From Bacillota bacterium (GTDB lineage Bacteria > Bacillota > Clostridia > Oscillospirales > Ruminococcaceae), in assembly GCA_023412215.1 (NCBI GenBank), contig JAEYNX010000033.1:1-56945 (forward strand): a stretch of 56,945 nt of DNA, read 5' to 3'. The notes beneath the pieces are model-generated. The model did not search any database and was not told the origin of the DNA. It worked only from the letters and a program-made list of their open reading frames with translations. Within the stretch, counting starts at the first letter, position 1, and each line of letters begins with the position of its first letter. Of this stretch, positions 35,237-43,737 are shown piece by piece. Both the position numbers and the translations under genes were made by a program.

Positions 35237-36172
35237 ATGACGGAGATACTCAATATTCTAAAGGTAACGCTGGAGGAGGGCTTTATGTACGCGCTGCTGG
35301 CCTTTGGCGTGTACATCACCTACAGCATCCTCGACTTTCCGGACCTCTCGGTGGACGGAACGGTACCGTTTGGCGCGGTGATTACCGGCGTGCTGATCAC
35401 CAAGGGGGTAAACCCGTGGCTGTGCGCGCTGCTCGCCTTCTTAGTGGGGGCGCTCGCGGGCAGCGTGACAGGGCTATTGCACGTAAAATTAAAGATACGC
35501 CCGCTCCTGTGCGGCATTTTGGTGATGACCGCCCTGCTTTCGCTTAACCTTGTCATCGTCATGGCGGGCACCGGCGGCGCGTCGATCGTTTCGTTCTTTA
35601 ACCTGCCCACCATCTTCTCTTCCCTGCCCGCAAGCGTTATCCCGCAGAAGATACTGGGCTTTCAGCTGACGGCGCTGTTTGTGACGCTGCTGCTCGCGGT
35701 TTTGTGCAAGCTGGGCCTGGACGCCTACCTTGCCACCAAGTCCGGCCTGCTGTTGCGCGCCACCGGCAGCAACCAACAGTATGTGACCATGCTGGCGCGC
35801 GACCCCGGGCGTATGAAGGTTTTGGGCCTTGCCATCGGCAACGGCTTTGCGGGCTTTGCGGGCTCGATCATCGCGCAGCAGAAGGGCTCGGCCGACCTGC
35901 AGATGGGCACCGGCATGGTGGTGATCGGCCTTGCGTCGGTGATCATCGGCTTAAGCCTGTTTAAAAAGGTGCGGTTCTTAAGGGCCACCACCAAGGTGCT
36001 GCTCGGCGCGCTCATCTACAAGGCCTGCCTCTCGGCGGCGCTTTTGCTGGGGCTGCCCACGCAGTATTTAAAGCTGCTGATGGCGGTGCTGTTTACCGTG
36101 GCGCTTGTCAGCAGCAATATCATGAAGAAAAGCGCGCGTAAAGTGACCGAAGGAGGCGCCGTACATGCTTGA
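35237..36172 (+). CDS. ABC transporter permease, TrpY-like
   Basis: 311 residues, about eight to nine membrane helices, of the branched-chain-amino-acid-type permease family (BPD_transp_2). Marks are DFPDLSVDGTVPFGAVITG near the N-terminus and GNGFAGFAGSIIAQQKGSADLQMGTGMVVIGLASVIIGLSLF, with the EAA-like coupling loop. The ATG at 35237 follows AAAGGAAG by about ten bases. It overlaps the ATPase gene by eight bases. Its partner binding protein lies 295 bases upstream across the hairpin row. Confidence 0.9.
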   Translation: MTEILNILKVTLEEGFMYALLAFGVYITYSILDFPDLSVDGTVPFGAVITGVLITKGVNPWLCALLAFLVGALAGSVTGLLHVKLKIRPLLCGILVMTALLSLNLVIVMAGTGGASIVSFFNLPTIFSSLPASVIPQKILGFQLTALFVTLLLAVLCKLGLDAYLATKSGLLLRATGSNQQYVTMLARDPGRMKVLGLAIGNGFAGFAGSIIAQQKGSADLQMGTGMVVIGLASVIIGLSLFKKVRFLRATTKVLLGALIYKACLSAALLLGLPTQYLKLLMAVLFTVALVSSNIMKKSARKVTEGGAVHA

Positions 36173-36938
36173 GTTTGAAAAGGTGGTAAAGCGGTTTAAC
36201 GCGGGCACGCCCGACGAGGTGACGCTGTTTAACGGCTTTGACTTTACGGTAAACAAGGGCGAGTTTATCGCCATCGTCGGCTCCAACGGTTCGGGCAAAA
36301 CCACGCTCTTAAACCTTGCCTGCGGCTCGCTGCCCACCGACGGCGGCACCATCCGCTTTAACGGCAGGGATATCACCAAGGCGACCGAGCACAGCCGCGC
36401 GGCCTTTATCGGGCGCGTGTTTCAAGACCCGCAGAAGGGCAGCTGCGGCGACCTCACCATTCTGGAGAACATGGCGCTCGCCGACAACAAGAAGGGGGTA
36501 TACTCCCTTGGGCGCGCCATCAACCGCAGGCGCGTCGATTTCTACCGCTCGTTGCTCGAGCCCTGCGGCATGGGGCTGGAAAACCGCTTAAACGTGCAGG
36601 CGGGCACCCTTTCGGGCGGGCAGCGGCAGGCGCTGGCGCTGGTGATCGCGGGCATGACCGACATCGAGCTGCTCATTTTAGACGAGCACACCGCGGCGCT
36701 CGACCCCAAATCCTCCGAGACGGTGATGCGGCTGACCGATCAGCTTGTTAAGGAGAAGGGTGTTACCACCCTGATGGTGACACACAACCTGCGCTTTGCC
36801 TTAAACTACGGCAACCGCCTTGTGATGATGCACGAGGGGCGCTGCGTGATGGACGTAAAGGACGCCGAAAAGCAGGCGACCTCGATCGACGCGCTGCTTA
36901 AACTCTTCAACGAGATCAGCATCGAGTGCGGCAACTAG
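36165..36938 (+). CDS. ABC transporter ATP-binding protein, TrpZ-like
   Basis: 257 residues. Walker A GSNGSGKTT (about 39-47), signature LSGGQRQAL (about 149-157), Walker B ELLILDEHTAALDPKSS and the H-loop VTHNL are all intact. It energises uptake by the permease and binding protein encoded upstream. Expression should depend on the tryptophan T-box. A terminator lies about 100 bases downstream. Confidence 0.92.
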   Translation: MLEFEKVVKRFNAGTPDEVTLFNGFDFTVNKGEFIAIVGSNGSGKTTLLNLACGSLPTDGGTIRFNGRDITKATEHSRAAFIGRVFQDPQKGSCGDLTILENMALADNKKGVYSLGRAINRRRVDFYRSLLEPCGMGLENRLNVQAGTLSGGQRQALALVIAGMTDIELLILDEHTAALDPKSSETVMRLTDQLVKEKGVTTLMVTHNLRFALNYGNRLVMMHEGRCVMDVKDAEKQATSIDALLKLFNEISIECGN

Positions 36939-37039
36939 TAGGCCCCGCAGGGCCGTTTCACGGGGGGCTTTGCGCTTCACCGCCGACATCCCCTCTCAAC
37001 ATAACGGCACTGCTCTCACATTTACTTATATGATTCATT

Positions 37040-37071
37040 CAGGGAGCGCGCACTGCGCTCCCTGTTGTTTT
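37040..37071 (+). terminator. terminator of the trpXYZ-type operon
   Basis: CAGGGAGCGC (37040-37049) pairs exactly with GCGCTCCCTG (37055-37064), then TTGTTTT. Confidence 0.9.
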
Positions 37072-37094
37072 ATACGCTTTTATCGTCGCTTGAA

Positions 37095-37470
37095 CCCGCC
37101 CGCTTATACACCGGCAAGCGAAACGGGGTAAAATCCTGCCGCCGCGGGGGCGAAACCGCGGCAAAATGGTTGAAAAAAGGGTGCGGGGGTGTTACTATGG
37201 TAATAGTTGAGATATGCCTTGGGAAGGATGATAGAATCCGGCACTGCCGGGCTTTGCTTGTAAATACATCACTATAAAATGAAAAATCCTGAAATAGAGA
37301 CCAAAGACTTCAGTTTCTGTTTCTGATTTTTTAAAAGCGCGGGTGGTTCATCACCGATAAAGGCGCTTTGTGCCGTGAATGGCTACATACAGTACTGTGT
37401 ATTTTACAAACGAGCTCTGGTGTTTGCGACGCGTTTGCCAAGCCTTTTAAGCGACGGAATCGGCAATACA
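37095..37470. other. gene-free leader region of the two-component pair, with hairpins
   Basis: No convincing gene. Visible are GCCGCGG/CCGCGGC (about 37140-37161), an imperfect AAAAATC/GATTTTT hairpin with a T run (about 37281-37333) that could be a terminator, and AAAGCGC/GCGCTTT enclosing GGTG/CACC (about 37334-37371). I found no known riboswitch core here. Confidence 0.4.
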
Positions 37471-37483
37471 GGGGTGACTTCGG

Positions 37484-38194
37484 GTGATTACCGTTTTATG
37501 CTGTGACGACAACGCAGAGCAGCTTGAACAGTTGAAAACCGAATTAAAGACTTTAGATGTCGGGGAGCCAATGAACCCGCTTTTTTTTACGGACTGCCAC
37601 GAGATGATGTCTTATGCCGAGCAGCATGGCAACGCGGTGGACGTCGTTTTGTGCGACATTGTTCTGGATAAAGAAAACGGCGTTGAGCTCGCGGGCCTTA
37701 TTAAGCAGCGCTTTCCCCAGATTCAGGTCGTTTTTATGTCGGCGTTTGAAGGCCTGTTTGAAGAGACCTATCATGTGGAGCATATCGCTTTTATCAAAAA
37801 GCCCATCAAGCGCGACCGGCTCGAGCTCTCGCTTAAAAAGGCGGCGGCTGTTGCGAAGGTGCGGCGCGAGATGTATATCACGGTGCGGGTGAAGGGCGCC
37901 CTGATGAAGCTCGATATCTCGAAGATACTCTATGTGGAGGCGCACCTGCGCGAGGTGAAGATCGTCACCGAAACCGAGATCGTCAGCTCCTACAACCGCC
38001 TTTCGGACATCGGCTCGATGCTGGACGCGAGGTTTGTGAACTGCCACAAGAGCTATATCGTGAACATCGATAAGATCAGCCAGATCTGCCGTCTGCAGTT
38101 CGTACTTAAAAACGGCGAGATCATCCCCATTGCCATGGCGCGGTATGACGAGGTGCGGCAGCATTACCTCACCTACCTCGGCGCCGGGCTGTAG
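37484..38194 (+). CDS. LytTR-type response regulator
   Basis: 236 residues. The receiver domain (1-120) is intact: acidic pair CCDDN near 8-10, phosphoacceptor aspartate in VVLCDIVLDKENG, and the conserved lysine in FIKKPIKRDRL. The C-terminal LytTR DNA-binding domain (about 130-236) shows ITVRVKGALMKLDISKILYVEAHLREVKIVTE and FVNCHKSYIVNIDKIS. It starts with GTG at 37484 behind AGGGGTG. It pairs with the GHKL sensor encoded 41 bases downstream, as in Agr-like systems. No agrB/agrD peptide genes are nearby. Confidence 0.93.
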   Translation: MITVLCCDDNAEQLEQLKTELKTLDVGEPMNPLFFTDCHEMMSYAEQHGNAVDVVLCDIVLDKENGVELAGLIKQRFPQIQVVFMSAFEGLFEETYHVEHIAFIKKPIKRDRLELSLKKAAAVAKVRREMYITVRVKGALMKLDISKILYVEAHLREVKIVTETEIVSSYNRLSDIGSMLDARFVNCHKSYIVNIDKISQICRLQFVLKNGEIIPIAMARYDEVRQHYLTYLGAGL

Positions 38195-38235
38195 CACCGC
38201 GTTTGAATGACAAAACGTAAAAAGGGGGAGAAGCG

Positions 38236-39552
38236 TTGAAGATTGCTGAAACCGCCCTGATACTCGCCCTCGCCGCGCTGGTGGGGGCTTTGCGTGTTTG
38301 CCTGTTCAGCCGGCTGTTTACCCCGCGCTTTGGCCTACTTACCTATCCGGCGGGCTGTGTCCCCGCTGTATTTTTTGTGGTGCTGCACTTTCTCTGCCCC
38401 GAGCGCTCGCTGGGGTATGGGGTGCTCTGCCTGTTCGCGGTGGGGCTGTTTGCCCTTTTATATATAGACAGCCGTATGGGCGGGGGCAGAACCTCCGCGA
38501 CGGTGATGACGGCTTATTTCAGCTACCTGCTGCTCGAGCTGCTGCTGTGGTTTATCCTGCTTCGGTTTCTATGGCAGCCGCTTCATCATTCCTGCATCGC
38601 GATGACGCTGATATGGTCTGCCGCCGCCGTCCTTCCCCTCGCCTTTTGCCTGCCGTTTGCCCGGCAGGTGGAGTCCCTCACCAGACGCCTTTCGGTGCAG
38701 ACGGCGCGCAAGGCGCTGGTGGTGCCGGTGCTCTCGGTGACGCTGTTTATCCTGCTGGATTCGCTCGGGCTGCTGACGGGGATAGACCTTGAACAGCCCG
38801 CGACCGCGTGTGCGCTGGTGCTTGCCGGGGCCTCAGTTTTGCAGATTGCCGTTATCTTCGTTTCGCAGGCGCATGAGGCGCACGCGCAGCGGCTTGCGTT
38901 TGTGCGCCAACAGCTTGCGCTGCAGCGGGAGCACCACCGCAGCCTGTACGGGCATCTGCGCGACCTCGAGACGATGCGCAGGCAGTCGCGCGAGCTGATT
39001 GACATGGTCTCGCTGATGATTGAAAAGGGAGAATACGACGAGGCGCTCGCGGTGATCGAGGAGGTATCGAGCGGGCTGGATTTATCAAACGCCATGCTGG
39101 TGTGCAAAAACCGCATGGTAAACGCTCTGCTCTCCCACAAGATAAGCGAAGCCGCGCGGTTCGGCATCACCTGCGATTTCGAGGTGGCGTTAAGCGAGAA
39201 CCCGGGCATCGACGACGTGAGCCTTTGCAGCGTGTTCGGCAATATCATGGATAACGCCATCCGCGCCTGTGCCTCGCTGGATAAGGCGGTGAGCCGGGTG
39301 ATCACCCTGAAATGTGCCGAGCGGATGGGGTACCTGATCATCAAGCAGGAAAACCCCGTGCCTGAGGGAGTGACGCTGCAAAGCGGCGGCAGGCTGCCCG
39401 CGACCACCAAGGCAGACAAAAGCCGCCACGGCATCGGGTGCCATGTGCTCAGGCGCGCGGCGGAGCAGTATGACGGCGATGTCAACTACCGCATCAGCAA
39501 CGGGATGTTCAGCGTGACGGTGACGCTGAGGATCCATAAAGGCAAGGGATGA
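38236..39552 (+). CDS. GHKL-type (AgrC-like) membrane sensor kinase lacking the usual phosphoacceptor histidine
   Basis: 438 residues starting with TTG at 38236 behind GGGGGAG. Six or more membrane helices occupy residues 1-215. A helical linker follows, and then a GHKL ATPase domain with an N-box (SVFGNIMDNAIRA) and a G-box (SRHGIGCHVLRRAAEQYDG). In related sensors the linker reads RHDxKxHL a fixed distance before an EKGxY motif. Here the aligned segment is RRQSREL, before EKGEYDEAL, so the His is Arg and the Asp is Gln. It may therefore not autophosphorylate in the standard way. Partner of the LytTR regulator upstream. Signal unknown. Confidence 0.88.
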   Translation: MKIAETALILALAALVGALRVCLFSRLFTPRFGLLTYPAGCVPAVFFVVLHFLCPERSLGYGVLCLFAVGLFALLYIDSRMGGGRTSATVMTAYFSYLLLELLLWFILLRFLWQPLHHSCIAMTLIWSAAAVLPLAFCLPFARQVESLTRRLSVQTARKALVVPVLSVTLFILLDSLGLLTGIDLEQPATACALVLAGASVLQIAVIFVSQAHEAHAQRLAFVRQQLALQREHHRSLYGHLRDLETMRRQSRELIDMVSLMIEKGEYDEALAVIEEVSSGLDLSNAMLVCKNRMVNALLSHKISEAARFGITCDFEVALSENPGIDDVSLCSVFGNIMDNAIRACASLDKAVSRVITLKCAERMGYLIIKQENPVPEGVTLQSGGRLPATTKADKSRHGIGCHVLRRAAEQYDGDVNYRISNGMFSVTVTLRIHKGKG

Positions 39553-39609
39553 TACGCATATATTGGGGGGCAAACCTGCGGGGTTGCCCTCTGTTGTTTT
39601 TTGCGCCTC

Positions 39610-39780
39610 AGAGCGGCCAGCCATTGTAGGGGGCGGTGTCCCCTACAATAGCGATGAGCCGCACAGGAACGCGGCAGATACATCCCGCATTGGGCAGACA
39701 CGTGGGTCTGTCCCTACAAATGGCTGCCCGTTACGGCATAGGGGCGGACCCGTGTGTTTGCCCTGCCGGCAAGGTGTAAC
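39610..39780. repeat. palindromic repeat cluster
   Basis: CCCTACA-type units, including GTAGGGGGCGGTG..CCCCTACAA near 39626-39649 and GGGCAGACAC..GTGGGTCTGTCCCTACAA near 39694-39719. No gene is seen in 39553-40064 apart from these and the promoter at 39947-39975. Confidence 0.7.
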
Positions 39781-39946
39781 CCATTTATAACATACCCGCT
39801 ATAAAATCAGTGGCCAACAGACGCTGCCGCGCCCCGTTCATATACATTTTACGTCCCGTGCAGTAAAATCAGCCAATACAAACACGAATAAGACAGAGAG
39901 TGTATTCCCCCAATATCGAACCCCCAACGACAGAGGCTGCTAAAAC

Positions 39947-39975
39947 TTGACATCCCGCCCGCTTATGGGCATAAT
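39947..39975 (+). promoter_or_regulatory. promoter of the rhodanese lipoprotein gene
   Basis: TTGACA (39947-39952), a 17-base spacer and CATAAT (39970-39975), about 90 bases before the start. Confidence 0.75.
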
Positions 39976-40064
39976 AAACGCAGGGAGCTGCGCTGGGAAT
40001 ACCGCTCGGGGCTTACGACGGCATAGACGCCGACATACATATTAAAGAATAGGGAGTATATGCT

Positions 40065-40769
40065 ATGAAAAGACTGATGGCCCTGCTGTTTGCCGCAGCG
40101 CTGCTGCTTACGGCCTGCGCCGAGAAAGTACCCAACATCGTGTTTGAGGGCGTAATTGAAGAGGTATACGAAAACGGCTTTCTGGTAACCACCACCGACC
40201 TTGACGGCACCGACAAGGTGAGCATCGGCTACGATAAGAACATGAAGCCGCTCGATTTCACCCCCGCGCCGGGGCAGACGGTGGAGATGACCATTCTGCC
40301 GGAGCTGCGCGAAAGCTACCCCGTGCAGGCGACGGCGGTGCAGGTGACGCTGAAAGAGGACGTAGGCGCGGCGGACGCGGCGGAAAGCACCGGTGTGGCA
40401 CCGAAGGAGGATGATATCGTGATAACGGACGAGGAAATGGAGAAGCTTCTGCGTTCGGTGGTTCCCGTGAAGATCACTGCGGACGAGGCGAAAAGCCTGA
40501 TGGACGGCGACGGGGACGCCGTCATCCTTGACGTGCGCACGCAGGAGGAGTTTGACGAGGGGCACATCGAGGGCGCCCTGCTGCTGCCTGATACCGAGGT
40601 GGCCGACAAGGCGCAGGACATTCTGCCCGATAAGGACGCGACGATTCTCGTCTACTGCCGCAGCGGACGCCGCAGTGCACTCGCCGCCGACGAGCTTGTG
40701 CAGCTGGGCTACACCGACGTGCGCGATTTCGGCGGCATCATCGACTGGCCTTACGAAACGGTGAAGTAG
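40065..40769 (+). CDS. rhodanese-domain lipoprotein
   Basis: 234 residues. The signal peptide MKRLMALLFAAALLLTAC has a lipobox. Residues about 25-100 resemble a small beta-barrel seen in DUF3221-like lipoproteins (IVFEGVIEEVYENGFLVTTTDLDGTDKVSIGYD). Residues about 145-234 are a rhodanese domain: DAVILDVRTQEEFDEGHIEGALLLPDTEV, with active-site loop VYCRSGRRS (Cys about 204), ending DFGGIIDWPYE. Rhodaneses transfer sulfane sulfur; an extracytoplasmic one may serve thiol or sulfide chemistry at the envelope. Own promoter; monocistronic as far as seen. Confidence 0.9.
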   Translation: MKRLMALLFAAALLLTACAEKVPNIVFEGVIEEVYENGFLVTTTDLDGTDKVSIGYDKNMKPLDFTPAPGQTVEMTILPELRESYPVQATAVQVTLKEDVGAADAAESTGVAPKEDDIVITDEEMEKLLRSVVPVKITADEAKSLMDGDGDAVILDVRTQEEFDEGHIEGALLLPDTEVADKAQDILPDKDATILVYCRSGRRSALAADELVQLGYTDVRDFGGIIDWPYETVK

Positions 40770-40903
40770 TGTGCAACGGTACCTGCCTTGGCTTTATGCG
40801 CACAGGCGGCGGCACGCGGGAAAGGCGCCGGCAGGACAGTAAGAGACACAACAAAACAGGAGTTAAGGGGCTTCTTTAAATCGGTACAGGAGACGGAAAA
40901 GGT

Positions 40904-41263
40904 ATGAGCTGTTTAGGGAACATTCTGTGGTTTTTATTCGGCGGGGTGGTGCTGGGGCTTAGCTGGCTGATCGAAGGATTGCTGTGGTGCATCACCATCG
41001 TGGGCATCCCCATCGGGGTGCAGTGCTTTAAGTTTGCGAAGCTTGCGTTCTTCCCGTTCGGCAAAGAGGTAAAGTACGGCGGCGGGCCGGTGTCGCTGTT
41101 AGTCAACATCATCTGGATCGTTGTCGGCGCCATCCCGCTGGCGGCCGAGGCGGCGATCTTAGGCTGCGTGTTCTGCGTCACCATCATCGGCATCCCGTTC
41201 GGGCTGCAGTGCTTCAAGCTCGCAAAGCTGGCGCTTATGCCGTTCGGCGCAAGGGTGGAATAA
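40904..41263 (+). CDS. YccF-domain membrane protein
   Basis: 119 residues made of two similar halves, each with GIPIGVQCFKFAKLAFFPFG or GIPFGLQCFKLAKLALMPFG after a hydrophobic helix. This internal duplication is characteristic of the YccF family of inner-membrane proteins, whose function is unknown. The ATG at 40904 lies about 14 bases after CAGGAG. It stands alone between the rhodanese gene and a repeat cluster. Confidence 0.88.
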   Translation: MSCLGNILWFLFGGVVLGLSWLIEGLLWCITIVGIPIGVQCFKFAKLAFFPFGKEVKYGGGPVSLLVNIIWIVVGAIPLAAEAAILGCVFCVTIIGIPFGLQCFKLAKLALMPFGARVE

Positions 41264-41369
41264 GAAATCAGGCATAGACTATCCTACGGGTACATATATT
41301 ATAACCATAGAGGCGGGCAGCAATGCCCGTCTTTTTGCTGCGCTTAGCGTTTGATACAGGACATTTGAC

Positions 41370-41610
41370 AGGTCGCGGGCGAACGCGGTTCGCCCCTGCG
41401 TCATAACGGGCAGGCACCCGTAGGGGCAGACCTGTGTGTCTGCCCCTACGAATCGAGGGTCGTTTCGCCGTAGGGGCGAATACCGCCCCCAACAATACGG
41501 CAACAGCGCGGCCGAGGGTTGTAGGGGAGACCATTGGTCTCCCGCAAGATCACCAACGCCGCCTTGGATGAACCGCGGGCGAACACAGTTCGCCCCTACG
41601 GGCGGGAATT
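41370..41610. repeat. palindromic repeat cluster
   Basis: At least six units of different core: GGGCGAAC..GTTCGCCCC, GTAGGGGCAGAC..GTCTGCCCCTAC, a TAGGGGCGAAT..CCGCCCC unit, TGTAGGGGAGACC..GGTCTCCC, and GGGCGAAC..GTTCGCCCCTAC. No gene is seen in 41264-41727. Confidence 0.8.
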
Positions 41611-41727
41611 CCGTCCGTATGCCGTCGGATTTTACGCAACGGCACAGCACGAGGAAAAGCCTAGAACTGTGCACAATCTCTTCCGCTGCGGCGCCTCTGG
41701 TTTTACCAACCCTGCACAAAATAGTAT

Positions 41728-41756
41728 TTGAATTTTAAAGGCAATAATAGTACAAT
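41728..41756 (+). promoter_or_regulatory. promoter for the NusG-II gene and rnf operon
   Basis: TTGAAT (41728-41733), a 17-base spacer and TACAAT (41751-41756), about 90 bases before the first start codon. Confidence 0.65.
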
Positions 41757-41841
41757 AGAATTTGATACCGAGCCGCCGAAAACGTCTGTTTTTGCGGGAT
41801 AAACGCGGTACGTTGTATCTAGTTGAAATGAGGTACGGGCT

Positions 41842-42237
41842 TTGACGAACCCGCAGCGCCGCTTTTTTGCAAAGCGCGATTTTCTTATAATCGTTCTCCT
41901 GCTGGTTCTGGCAGGGGGCGCCGCATGGATGCGGCTTTTAGGCGCGTCCGCTTCGGGCGGCATCGCGCAGATCTATGTGGGCAACACCCTACTGCGGGAG
42001 ATCGACCTTACCCGCGTCACCCAAACCGAGGTCATCAAGCTCGATACGCGCCTGCATGTGGAGATCGAGGCCTCGCCGGGGGCGATACGTTTTACCTACT
42101 CCGACTGCCCGGACAAGCTGTGTATTAAAACCGGCACGCTCACAAAGCCCGGGGAGTACGCCGCCTGCCTGCCCGCGGGGGTGGCCGTGAAGATCATCTC
42201 CAAAACCGGCGTGGGGATAGACGCGGTGGCGGGGTGA
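41842..42237 (+). CDS. NusG domain II-containing membrane-anchored protein
   Basis: 131 residues. One N-terminal membrane helix (DFLIIVLLLVLAGGAAW) and then an exported NusG-II domain: IAQIYVGNTLLREIDL, LHVEIEASPGAIRFTYSDCPDKLCIKTGTLTKPGEYAACLPAGVAVKI, with a CPDKLC cysteine pair typical of the family. In Firmicutes such genes neighbour heptaprenyl-synthase, FMN-transfer or redox genes; here it leads the rnf operon. The start is a TTG at 41842 with GAGG upstream. Its exact role is unknown; a part in Rnf assembly or extracytoplasmic redox is a guess. Confidence 0.88.
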   Translation: MTNPQRRFFAKRDFLIIVLLLVLAGGAAWMRLLGASASGGIAQIYVGNTLLREIDLTRVTQTEVIKLDTRLHVEIEASPGAIRFTYSDCPDKLCIKTGTLTKPGEYAACLPAGVAVKIISKTGVGIDAVAG

Positions 42238-42357
42238 CCGCTTTTTAAAAAAGAAGATATATGCTTAAAAGGCTTATATACACCTGTCGGGCTGCACCGT
42301 AAGCCCGACGCTTTAGCGATACAGGACGAAGAATACTTAAGATAGGGGAAAAACAGT

Positions 42358-43737
42358 ATGAATGCTACCAGCATCGGCAAACGCTCGCATGGCGGGGCAC
42401 GGCTTCCTCACCGTAAGGGTACTGCGGAGCTTGCCTCGGTTTTAATGCCGGCGCCCAAAACCGTCACGATTCTGATGAGCCAGCACATCGGCGTTCCCTG
42501 TAAGCCCGTCGTGAAGGTGGGCGACCTTGTTAAGACGGGGCAACTGATCGCGCAGAGCGACAAGCTGATTTCGGCGCCCATCTATTCGAGCATCACCGGC
42601 AAGGTAAAGGCGATTACCGAGGTGGTTGCCGACACCGGCGCCGCGGTAGAGGCCGTGGTGATTGCCGCCGAGGGGGAGGACACCCTCGCGGAGGGCATCG
42701 CGCCGCCCAAGATCGACACCCTGCCCGAGTTTATTGCCGCGGTAAGGGCCTCGGGGCTCACCGGCCTCGGCGGAGCGGGCTTCCCCACCCATGTGAAGCT
42801 CAGCCCCTCCAACCTCAGTGAGATCGAGTACCTGCTCATCAACGCGGCGGAGTGCGAGCCTTATATCACCGCCGACTACCGCACGCTGATGGAAAATACC
42901 GACGACGTGATGGCGGGCATCCTGCTCGTGAAGGAAAAGCTGGGCATTAAGAACGTATTCATCGGCATTGAGGATAACAAGCCCAAGGCCATTGAACTGT
43001 ATAAGGGCCTGTGCGAGGGCAAGGAGGGCATCGCGGTGGCACCGCTTCGCTCCCGCTACCCGCAGGGCGCCGAGAAAACCCTGATTTATGAGACCACCGG
43101 GCGCGTGGTGCCCGAGGGCAAGCTGCCCTCCGTGGTGGGCTGCATCGTGATGAACGTCACCTCGGTGGCCTTTTTAAACAGCTACATACGCACGGGTATC
43201 CCCCTTATCCGCCGCTGCGTCACCGTAGACGGCGGCGCCGTCGCCGAGCCGAAGAACGTGATCGTGCCCATCGGCACCTCGGTAAAGGATGTCATCGACT
43301 TCTGCGGCGGATATAAAGAAGAGCCGAGAAAGCTTTTGATGGGCGGCCCCATGATGGGCTTGGCGCTGCCCGACGATAACTACCCCACCAAGAAAACCAC
43401 CAACGCCATTTTGGCGTTTACCGAGAGGGAATGCGTAGAAGCCCCCATGACCAACTGCATCCGCTGCTCGCGGTGCATCTACGGCTGCCCGGTAAACCTG
43501 ATGCCTGTGAGCATTGAAAAGGCCTACATGGCCCGAGATGTGCAGACGCTCAAGGAGCTTAAAACCAACATCTGCATCGAGTGCGGCACCTGCTCGTATG
43601 TCTGCCCCGCCAAGCGCAAGCTGGTGCAGTCCATCAAGCTCGGCAAGGCGCTCATCCTTGAGGACGCCAAAAAGAAGGCAGCCGAAAAGTCTGCCGAGAA
43701 GTCCGCTGAGAAGGTTGGTGATCAGAATGGAAAATAA
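42358..43737 (+). CDS. rnfC: Rnf complex subunit C
   Basis: 459 residues. RnfC is the peripheral subunit thought to take electrons to or from NADH by way of FMN and 4Fe-4S centres. The N-terminus HGGARLPHRKGTAE, the barrel-sandwich PCKPVVKVGDLVKTGQLIAQSD, the nucleotide region GLGGAGFPTHVKL, NAAECEPYITAD, and two cysteine motifs near the end (CIRCSRCIYGCP and CIECGTCSYVCP) are all present. A charged Ala/Lys-rich tail (KKKAAEKSAEKSAEK) is short compared with proteobacterial RnfC. It overlaps rnfD by 11 bases. The Rnf complex couples reduced ferredoxin:NAD+ oxidoreduction to sodium or proton pumping. Confidence 0.97.
   Translation: MNATSIGKRSHGGARLPHRKGTAELASVLMPAPKTVTILMSQHIGVPCKPVVKVGDLVKTGQLIAQSDKLISAPIYSSITGKVKAITEVVADTGAAVEAVVIAAEGEDTLAEGIAPPKIDTLPEFIAAVRASGLTGLGGAGFPTHVKLSPSNLSEIEYLLINAAECEPYITADYRTLMENTDDVMAGILLVKEKLGIKNVFIGIEDNKPKAIELYKGLCEGKEGIAVAPLRSRYPQGAEKTLIYETTGRVVPEGKLPSVVGCIVMNVTSVAFLNSYIRTGIPLIRRCVTVDGGAVAEPKNVIVPIGTSVKDVIDFCGGYKEEPRKLLMGGPMMGLALPDDNYPTKKTTNAILAFTERECVEAPMTNCIRCSRCIYGCPVNLMPVSIEKAYMARDVQTLKELKTNICIECGTCSYVCPAKRKLVQSIKLGKALILEDAKKKAAEKSAEKSAEKVGDQNGK

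Noticed and set aside
37065..37277. Open frame of 70 codons after the importer operon
   Set aside because: It starts within the terminator T run, has no ribosome site and no recognisable protein character; the region is better read as hairpin-rich leader DNA.
36939..37483. Cobalamin or other aptamer suggested by GGGGTAAAATCC and a CCGCGG stem
   Set aside because: The conserved GCCACTG box and the rest of the core are missing.
37484..39552. Full agr quorum-sensing locus
   Set aside because: Only the regulator and sensor are present; no AgrB-like protease or AgrD-like peptide gene was found nearby.
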